Source: CAZRGV01 sp964599655 (lineage in GTDB: Bacteria > Planctomycetota > Planctomycetia > Isosphaerales > Isosphaeraceae). Taken from it: a DNA stretch of 15,665 nucleotides. The stretch covers positions 1 to 15,665 of the forward strand of contig CAZRGV010000138.1 in assembly GCA_964599655.1 (NCBI GenBank). The letters are read 5' to 3'. Position numbers and translations under genes: made by a program. Positions 1-5,541 of the stretch are shown here, piece by piece. The notes beneath the pieces are model-generated. The model did not search any database and was not told where the DNA came from. It saw only the letters and a program-made list of their open reading frames with translations. Every line of letters starts with the position of its first letter. The stretch's first letter is position 1.

Positions 1-70
1 GATGTTATGGAATTGGCTTACTAAAGATTCTGGAAAAAATCGGAAAGCCGGGAAAAGGGTGCGGGTGGGT
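1..70. other. AT-richer left edge, no gene supported
   Basis: The first 60 or so bases are visibly richer in A and T than the rest of the window, including a run of six A at about 35-40. Plus frame 1 closes with TAA at 22-24 after seven codons, so at most the last few codons of an upstream gene could lie here. Nothing in the sequence supports that further. Confidence 0.4.
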
Positions 71-117
71 GGCCCTGGTGACTTGTCCGCCAGGGCTCCG
101 ACTGGTCGAGGAAGACA

Positions 118-302
118 CTGGTGGACAAGCCACCCGTGGCACTCAGCTGGGGTGGCTGGGGTCGTGTCGACCCCAGCCCCGTCGGAAGGGCCTTGCCCAC
201 CCGGCCCGGAGCACTGGTGGGCAAGCCACCAGTGCCACCCGTCGCCAGGGCTCCGACTGGTCGAGGAAGACACTGGTGGACAAGCCACCAGTGCCACCCG
301 AC
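118..302. repeat. Long direct repeat, copy 1 (185 bp; copy 2 at 367-551)
   Basis: Bases 118-302 match 367-551 with a single difference, A125 against G374. Positions 126-302 and 375-551 are identical over 177 bp. The offset is 249 bp. Each copy contains three palindromic cores and the 11-bp stem described separately. Near-identity over this length points to a recent duplication or strong homogenisation. Confidence 0.95.
154..178. repeat. Perfect 11-bp inverted repeat with 3-base loop (second copy 403-427)
   Basis: The arms GGCTGGGGTCG (154-164) and CGACCCCAGCC (168-178) are perfect reverse complements around TGT. The same structure recurs at 403-427 in the duplicated unit. It is unrelated in sequence to the GGTGG core, so the array carries two kinds of hairpin. 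Confidence 0.9.
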
Positions 303-366
303 GACGGACGAACGATGGAGGACAAGCCACCCGTGCCACCCGACGATGGTCCTGAGTGGGCGAGCC

Positions 367-551
367 CTGGTGGGCAAGCCACCCGTGGCACTCAGCTGGG
401 GTGGCTGGGGTCGTGTCGACCCCAGCCCCGTCGGAAGGGCCTTGCCCACCCGGCCCGGAGCACTGGTGGGCAAGCCACCAGTGCCACCCGTCGCCAGGGC
501 TCCGACTGGTCGAGGAAGACACTGGTGGACAAGCCACCAGTGCCACCCGAC
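367..551. repeat. Long direct repeat, copy 2 (185 bp; copy 1 at 118-302)
   Basis: This is the second copy of the 185-bp direct repeat, offset by 249 bp. A 47-bp part of the unit (492-538) also occurs at 243-289 and 88-134, so the left end of the array holds a truncated third copy. Confidence 0.95.
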
Positions 552-643
552 CGACGATGGACGAGCAATGGGAACGAGCCACCCGTGCCATCCGATGGTC
601 ATGAGTGGGCGAGCCCTGGTGGGCAAGCCACCCGTGCCACCCG
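522..643. repeat. Direct repeat of 122 bp, copy 1 (copy 2 at 665-786)
   Basis: Bases 522-643 are identical to 665-786 (offset 143 bp). Its left end overlaps the right end of the 185-bp repeat at 367-551, so the two duplication events are nested or sequential. Confidence 0.95.
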
Positions 644-691
644 ATGGTCATGAGTGGGCGAGCCCTGGTGGACAAGCCACCAGTGCCACCC
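594..691. repeat. Tandem pair of a 49-bp unit
   Basis: Two abutting 49-bp units, 594-642 and 643-691, begin GATGGTCATGAGTGGGCGAG and each contain one hairpin core. They differ at two positions (loop G/A and arm C/A). A third copy is at 737-785 and a slightly diverged, truncated one at about 345-391. The larger spacings in the array (94 and 96) are close to twice this unit. Confidence 0.9.
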
Positions 692-786
692 GACCGACGA
701 TGGACGAGCAATGGGAACGAGCCACCCGTGCCATCCGATGGTCATGAGTGGGCGAGCCCTGGTGGGCAAGCCACCCGTGCCACCCG
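665..786. repeat. Direct repeat of 122 bp, copy 2 (copy 1 at 522-643)
   Basis: This is an exact copy of 522-643. The array ends cleanly at its right border: base 787 is the first that differs from the other copy, and no further core follows before the gene at 946. Confidence 0.95.
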
Positions 787-945
787 GCCGCCTGCAAGGT
801 CGGGAGCCACCGTGTTTTCCTTTCAGAATCCCAGGTGGGGAGGACTCAGGAGGCAGCCTCATTGACGCGCACTGACGTCTGCCGTAGGTTGAGATCGTGC
901 GGAATCCTGCCTGGCCCGCCTTCAATCCCTCCGGGACCGTCTGCC
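787..945. other. Leader region between repeat array and first gene
   Basis: This is 159 bases of unique sequence between the end of the array and the first start codon. It holds one weak promoter candidate (862-890). An AGGAGG at 848-853 is not followed by an in-frame start for the downstream gene. The reading frame of that gene stays open through this stretch and into the array, but the encoded residues are repeat-derived and not conserved-looking. Confidence 0.6.
862..890 (+). promoter_or_regulatory. Candidate sigma-70-type promoter for module A
   Basis: TTGACG (862-867) and TAGGTT (885-890) are separated by 17 bases and lie 55 bases upstream of the proposed ATG at 946. The -35 element matches consensus at 5 of 6 positions, the -10 at only 3 of 6, so this is a weak call made by eye. 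Confidence 0.28.
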
Positions 946-3480
946 ATGCCTGGGACTCGCCCTTTTTTGCCGGTATGGGTTAGTCTGTTCACGATGCTTT
1001 TGGCCGGTCGCGCCCCGGCGGGAGAGCCGGTGCGGGTCGAGCTGTTCGAGGGCCTGCCGAAAGGCTGGTCCTGGGAGCGACCCGACGCGGGGCCGACGGA
1101 GTTGATGGAGGCTCCGGCGATGGGGTTCCCCCGGCTGCCGGCGAAGTACAACGCGCGAGGACTGCGGATTGACCGTGAGGCTCCGTTCGCGTTGCACGCC
1201 GAGGCGGTGCTGGAGCGGCCTGCCGGCGAGTATCGGCTGATCCTTCGCTCTCGTGGGGCGTCGCGGGTGCTGATGGACGGGACTGCGCTGGCCGAGACGA
1301 AGCCGATCCGTCGGAATGCGTCGGGACATGAGGATGTGCCGGTGGTTCCACCGCCGGAGGATCGGCGATGGCGATATGTGGGGGCAGGGGAGCAGGAAGC
1401 GATTGTGAGGTGGACCTCGGATGGCAAGCCCCATCGCGTCGAGCTTTGGGCCGTCATCGGAGAGGCCAAGCTCCGGGCGGAGACGGGGGAGTTGTCTCTG
1501 AGCATCGTCGCACCCGGCGAGGTGCCCGTGCTGGTGGGCGCGTCGGATCGCGTGGAGCTGACCGACGAGGGCTGGGAGGCGTTCGAGGAGTCGGAACGGA
1601 TCCGGCTGGATGCCATTGATACGGCCCACCGTCGCGCGTTGGCCAGGAGCGAGGATCCTTACTGGAGGGCGCGGCATGAACTGGCGCGTCAAGAAGCGGA
1701 GACGCGGGCGATTCGGGTCCCGGCCGGTGAGGGGAATCTGATCGATCGTTTTCTCGCGGCGGAGGGAGTCGAGCCACCGCCGACGGTCGACGACGCGGCC
1801 TTTTTCCGCCGGTTGACGCTCGACACGCTCGGCGTGATTCCCGAGTCGGCCGAGGTCGAGGCGTTTCTGGCCGACACGAGGCCGGACAAGCGTGCCCGTG
1901 CGATTGACGCCCGGCTGGCGGATCCCCGATGGGCCGACGGCTGGATGGGCTACTGGCAAGACGTGCTGGCCGAGAACCCGGGCATCCTCAAGCCGACCTT
2001 GAACAATACCGGGCCGTTCCGCGAGTACCTGCACGCGGCGTTCGTCGACAACACGCCGTTCGACCGGTTCGCGACCGAGCTGATCCGGATGGAGGGCTCG
2101 GTGCTGGGCGGGGGACCGGCCGGATTCGGCATGGCCTCGGAAAACGACGCGCCGATGGCGGCCAAGGCGCACGTGCTGGCCAAGGCGTTTCTGGCCGCGG
2201 ACATGAAGTGCGCGCGTTGCCACGATGCGCCGTTCCACCCGTTCGCGCAATCGGACCTGTTCGGCATGGCGGGTCTTCTTGCCGAGAAGGCGCTGACGAT
2301 CCCGCCGACGAGCACGGTGCGGAGCCAGGAAGGCGGTCGCAAGCCGGCCGTCACGGTGACGTTGCGGGCCGGGGATGCGGTGGAACCGGCCTGGAGTCTC
2401 GCCGAGATTGGACCCGACACGGTTCCGGAGGTGCTTCTGGCCGACGGGGCTGGTCCTCGGGAGCGACTTGCCGCGCTCGTCACCTCGCCGAGGAACCGCC
2501 GGTTCGGGCCGGTCGTCGTCAACCGGCTCTGGGCGCGTTACATCGGCATTGGCTTGGTCGAACCGGTGGATGACTGGGACGGCTCGACCACGACGAGACA
2601 CGCGGAGTTGCTCGACGCGCTGGCTCGCGAGTTGATGATACATGATTATGATCTGAAACATGTGGCGCGCTTGATTTTCAACTCGCGGATCTACCAGGCG
2701 AGGACGAGGGGCGCGAGTCGATCTCCCACGGAGGAAGGGCCGATCACGGCTCCGTCGCGCCGCCGGATGTCGGCCGAGCAATTGCTTGACTCGATGTTCG
2801 CCGCCGCGGGCAAGCCCTTCCGGGCGGAGGAACTCTGCATCGATCCCGAAGGGCGCAGACCGCCGACGGAGATGCTGAACCTGGGCGTCCCGCGACGAGC
2901 CTGGCAGTTCACGTCGACATCGAACGAGCGAGACCGGCCCGCGCTGTCGTTGCCGGTGGTGCAAAGCCTGGTTGACGTGCTTCAGACGTTCGGCTGGCGG
3001 GCCTCGCGACAGGATCCCATCACGGTTCGAGACGAGGCGACCACGCCGCTTCAGCCGGCCTTGCTGGCCAATGGCACGGTGGTGCATGGCCGAGTGGCGA
3101 GACTTTCGGACGATGGGGCGATTACGGCGCTCTGTTTGGAGGATCAACCGCCCGAGGCCCTGATTCGCCAGGTGTATCTCCGCGTTCTGTCTCGCGAGCC
3201 GAGTGAGGGCGAAACGTCGCGACTGGTTTCTTATCTCGGGAAGACGTATGAAGATCGCCTGGTGCCGGGGGCGAAGCCCAATCCGCCGCACCGGAAGCCG
3301 CGTCGGGTTTCGTGGTCGAACCATTTGAGTCCCGAAGCGACGACGATCCAGCTCGAGGCCGAGAAGGCGGCCCGGGCCGGCGATCCGCCTTCGAGCCGGC
3401 TGACCCCCGCGTTCCGCGAGCGGATGGAAGACATTGTCTGGGCCCTGGTCAACAGCCCGGAATTTATTTTCATTCCTTGA
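946..3480 (+). CDS. Secreted PSCyt2/PSD1 (DUF1549-DUF1553) protein with PA14-like N-terminal domain
   Basis: This is an 844-residue planctomycete cytochrome-like protein; its reaction and substrate are unknown. I chose ATG 946 because a Sec signal peptide follows directly: hydrophobic to about residue 20, likely cleavage after APA at 25. The frame extends upstream to 748, but only through repeat-derived sequence. The Shine-Dalgarno is weak. Residues about 30-190 look like a beta-rich PA14-type domain (YRLILRSRG then VLMDG), and about 195-260 is charged and helical. PSCyt2/DUF1549 spans about 264-460 with CARCH (Cys422, Cys425, His426), a possible haem-c site. PSD1/DUF1553 runs from about 506 to the end, with VVNRLWARYIGIG and the closing NSPEFIFIP. 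There is no PSCyt1 domain. The DUF1501 gene follows after 26 bases on the same strand. The family call is strong, while the PA14 call is by pattern only. Confidence 0.93.
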   Translation: MPGTRPFLPVWVSLFTMLLAGRAPAGEPVRVELFEGLPKGWSWERPDAGPTELMEAPAMGFPRLPAKYNARGLRIDREAPFALHAEAVLERPAGEYRLILRSRGASRVLMDGTALAETKPIRRNASGHEDVPVVPPPEDRRWRYVGAGEQEAIVRWTSDGKPHRVELWAVIGEAKLRAETGELSLSIVAPGEVPVLVGASDRVELTDEGWEAFEESERIRLDAIDTAHRRALARSEDPYWRARHELARQEAETRAIRVPAGEGNLIDRFLAAEGVEPPPTVDDAAFFRRLTLDTLGVIPESAEVEAFLADTRPDKRARAIDARLADPRWADGWMGYWQDVLAENPGILKPTLNNTGPFREYLHAAFVDNTPFDRFATELIRMEGSVLGGGPAGFGMASENDAPMAAKAHVLAKAFLAADMKCARCHDAPFHPFAQSDLFGMAGLLAEKALTIPPTSTVRSQEGGRKPAVTVTLRAGDAVEPAWSLAEIGPDTVPEVLLADGAGPRERLAALVTSPRNRRFGPVVVNRLWARYIGIGLVEPVDDWDGSTTTRHAELLDALARELMIHDYDLKHVARLIFNSRIYQARTRGASRSPTEEGPITAPSRRRMSAEQLLDSMFAAAGKPFRAEELCIDPEGRRPPTEMLNLGVPRRAWQFTSTSNERDRPALSLPVVQSLVDVLQTFGWRASRQDPITVRDEATTPLQPALLANGTVVHGRVARLSDDGAITALCLEDQPPEALIRQVYLRVLSREPSEGETSRLVSYLGKTYEDRLVPGAKPNPPHRKPRRVSWSNHLSPEATTIQLEAEKAARAGDPPSSRLTPAFRERMEDIVWALVNSPEFIFIP

Positions 3481-3506
3481 GGCCCGAGTCGAGAGGAACG
3501 GCAGAC

Positions 3507-4790
3507 ATGACCACGCGTCGCGAACTCTTGAAGCTAGGGGCGCTGAGCCTCACCTCGGGACTCTGGCCCGCCTCGCCGGCACTGGCGGATTCGGCCAGTG
3601 TGAAGGGCTCGGCGGATGCCTGCATCTTCCTCTGGCTCGGTGGCGGGGCTGCGCAGATCGACACGTTCGACCCCAAGCGTCGGGGCGACGGCAAGAAGAC
3701 GGCCGGGTCGTATTACGACGCCATCGAGACGGCGATTCCGGGCGTTCGGGTCTGTGAGCATCTGTCGCGGGTGGCGCGCCGGCTCGATCGCTGCGCGCTG
3801 GTGCGAACGGTTCATCATAAAGTGATTGATGAACATGCCGCCGCGACGAACATCGTGCATACGGGCCGGCCCGTCAGTGGCACGGTGACTTACCCGTCGA
3901 TTGGCTCGATCGTGGCGCATGAGCTTGGGCCCGGAGGAGACGGGGTGCCGTCCTACGTGGTCATCGGTTATCCCAACGTGACCCGAGGCCCCGGATTTCT
4001 TGGGTCGAAATATGGATATGTTTATCTAACGGACACCGAGACGGGACCGACGGGATTGACGCCGCCGTCGGACCTGTCGCCGGATCGTCGCGATCGTCGA
4101 GGCGCCCTGCTGGAGTCGCTTCGCGCGGATTACCAATCGAAGCACAATGAGGACGAGGCGGTTGCCAATTATGTCGCTGCGAGCCGAGAGGCCGGGCGGC
4201 TTTCGGGACCGGCCTTCGCGCGGGTCTTCCAGCTCGACCAGGAGCCGTCTTCACGCCGCCAGTCGTATGGCGGCGAGTTCGGTCAACGCTGCCTGCTGGC
4301 GCGCCGGCTTGTCGAGGCGGGTGTACGGTTTGTTGAGGTCTCGCACAACCTGAACTTCCTCAACGGCACGGGCTGGGACACACACAATCAGGGTCAGTTG
4401 CATCAGCATGAGCTGATCGCCGAGCTGGACCACGCGCTTTCGGGTCTGATCGACGACCTGGAGCGCATTGGGCGGCTCGACAGGACGCTCGTGGTGGTCG
4501 CCACCGAGTTTGGACGGCCTGCCGAGTTCGACTCGGGTGGTGGTCGAGGGCACCAGTCGACGGCGTTTAGCATGCTCCTGGCAGGCGGGGGCCTTCGCAC
4601 TGGGAAGGCGATCGGTGTCACCGACGACCTGGCCAAGACCATCGTCGAGCGACCGGTCTCGATTCCTGACTTCCACGCGACCATTCACGCGGCGCTCGGC
4701 ATCAACCCCGCCAAGGAACTGCACGCCGAGGGGGGGCGGCCGGTGCCAATCACCGACCACGGCCAGCCGATCACCGAGCTTTTTGGCTGA
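3507..4790 (+). CDS. DUF1501 protein, Tat-exported (module A)
   Basis: This 427-residue DUF1501 protein belongs to a family with an alkaline-phosphatase/sulfatase-like fold but no established reaction. ATG 3507 is preceded by AGAGGAAC, a plausible ribosome site, and opens with a short twin-arginine signal (TTRRELLKLGA, cleavage probably after PALA at 27). Family landmarks are the N-terminal LGGGAAQIDTFDPK (Asp52, Asp55), GQRCLLARRLVEAG, WDTH (290-293) and EFGR (334-337). At the position where the two other DUF1501 proteins here read GRDH, this one reads GRGH (346-349), losing a candidate acidic ligand. Its stop codon lies 7 bases from the stop of the convergent metallopeptidase gene. The 26-base gap to the PSCyt2/PSD1 gene indicates cotranscription. 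Confidence 0.93.
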   Translation: MTTRRELLKLGALSLTSGLWPASPALADSASVKGSADACIFLWLGGGAAQIDTFDPKRRGDGKKTAGSYYDAIETAIPGVRVCEHLSRVARRLDRCALVRTVHHKVIDEHAAATNIVHTGRPVSGTVTYPSIGSIVAHELGPGGDGVPSYVVIGYPNVTRGPGFLGSKYGYVYLTDTETGPTGLTPPSDLSPDRRDRRGALLESLRADYQSKHNEDEAVANYVAASREAGRLSGPAFARVFQLDQEPSSRRQSYGGEFGQRCLLARRLVEAGVRFVEVSHNLNFLNGTGWDTHNQGQLHQHELIAELDHALSGLIDDLERIGRLDRTLVVVATEFGRPAEFDSGGGRGHQSTAFSMLLAGGGLRTGKAIGVTDDLAKTIVERPVSIPDFHATIHAALGINPAKELHAEGGRPVPITDHGQPITELFG

Positions 4791-4797
4791 AAGGCTG

Positions 4798-5523
4798 TCA
4801 GGGCCTTCCCCAGAGATCCTGGAGGACGCGAGCGGTCTTCGGGTCGTGCTGTCGAAGCTCGGCGCGAACGAAGGGGTAGAAGTCGTTGGTGCCGAAGTAC
4901 GCTTCGCTGGCCTCGGCGAAGAACTCCTTCGGATCGCTCAGGGCATAGGCTCGCTCGGTCTTGCCGTTGATGCGAAGCACGGCGTCATAGATCTTCGACT
5001 CGACCGCCGCGCGATAGGCCTCGTGGATTCTCGGATGATCGAAGCCGAGCACCTGGTCGTGATAGGCATGGGCCAGCTCGTGCAGGATCATCGCGGGTTG
5101 CTGAATGGACCAATCGAGAAAGCGTTCGGCGTTGCCGATTTCGACACATTTGGCTTTGTCGGGATTGTAGCCGTTCTCGATCAGCCAGTCGCGGTTCGGA
5201 TGATACTCGGCGCACGGGGCGTGTCCATCATCCACACCGAGCCAGATCGGTACCTTTTGAAGCTCTCGGCAGGCCCGATCGGGAACGACGCGACGGATCT
5301 CGTAGAGCTTCATTTCGAGCAGTTGCAGTGCCTTGCGACCGAGATCGGCCTGTTCGTCAAGCAACCGCTTGTTGACGCGGATGGTCCAGCCTTCGAGCGA
5401 TCGCTCGACATAGTCGCTGGTTGGCACGAAGCCAGGGCGATCCGAGGGATCGGCGGCCCTTGCGTTCGCGGCGATCGCGACGAGGAGGCTCAGGAGTCGG
5501 GCGGCCGTTGCGTGGTGTCTCAT
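4798..5523 (-). CDS. Secreted zinc metallopeptidase, anthrax lethal factor-like (ATLF/M34-type) domain
   Basis: This 241-residue protein has an N-terminal signal peptide (hydrophobic about 9-20, cleavage near ANARA at 19-23). The gluzincin signature is visible: HELAH gives His148, the catalytic Glu149 and His152, and the downstream DPKEFFAEASEAYFG supplies a third ligand, most likely Glu204 in FFAEA. The same HExxH plus FFAEA arrangement is the zinc site of anthrax lethal factor, hence the ATLF-like call. Secreted substrate cleavage is inferred and no substrate can be named. The mature part has three cysteines (85, 104, 126). The gene starts 18 bases after the module B DUF1501 stop, so it is probably the third gene of that operon. 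There is no recognisable Shine-Dalgarno ahead of ATG 5523, which may mean translation depends on the upstream gene. Confidence 0.82.
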   Translation of the reverse strand: MRHHATAARLLSLLVAIAANARAADPSDRPGFVPTSDYVERSLEGWTIRVNKRLLDEQADLGRKALQLLEMKLYEIRRVVPDRACRELQKVPIWLGVDDGHAPCAEYHPNRDWLIENGYNPDKAKCVEIGNAERFLDWSIQQPAMILHELAHAYHDQVLGFDHPRIHEAYRAAVESKIYDAVLRINGKTERAYALSDPKEFFAEASEAYFGTNDFYPFVRAELRQHDPKTARVLQDLWGRP

Positions 5524-5541
5524 TAGAATGCTTTGGGTTGA

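Larger units (their letters stand above)
71..786. repeat. Array of palindromic repeats (REP-like hairpin array)
   Basis: This block is built from a short palindromic core, GGTGG(G/A)CAAGCCACC, in which GGTGG and CCACC pair around a 5-base loop, GCAAG or ACAAG. Exact cores start at 120, 216, 275, 369, 465, 524, 618, 667 and 761, giving intervals of 96, 59, 94, 96, 59, 94, 49 and 94. A variant core (GGAGG left arm) is at 317-331, and weaker relatives containing GAGCCACCCGTGCCA lie near 576-590 and 719-733. A degenerate copy in the opposite orientation is at 73-95 (arms CCCTGG and CCAGGG). In four copies the stem extends to 9-10 bp (211-235, 271-293, 460-484, 520-542). The block is open in several frames at once and encodes only proline- and glycine-rich repeats, so I read it as non-coding. 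It resembles genome-dispersed REP-type repeats, but no associated transposase is in view. Confidence 0.85.

Noticed and set aside
21..626. Minus-strand repeat protein (TGGLPTS repeats)
   Set aside because: Same reasons: frame is open only because the repeat lacks stops; no recognisable domain or signal.
69..747. Proline-rich repeat protein encoded by the array on the plus strand
   Set aside because: Several overlapping frames are equally open, no start has a ribosome site, and the periods (49, 94, 96, 59) are not all multiples of three.
71..786. CRISPR array
   Set aside because: The repeats are palindromic, of several lengths, and the sequence between them is itself repeated; there are no unique equal-length spacers and no cas genes.
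71..786. Integron attC cassette array
   Set aside because: No paired RYYYAAC/GTTRRRY boxes and no cassette genes between the palindromes.
748..945. Upstream extension of the module A gene to ATG 748
   Set aside because: The extra 66 residues come from the repeat array and unique leader; ATG 946 gives a normal signal peptide.
922..3324. 800-codon minus-strand open frame opposite module A
   Set aside because: Antisense shadow of a GC-rich gene; arginine/proline-rich with no domain, while the plus strand matches a known family end to end.
4468..5526. 352-codon plus-strand open frame across the convergent junction
   Set aside because: Its first part is out of frame inside DUF1501 and the rest is antisense to the metallopeptidase; no coherent domain.
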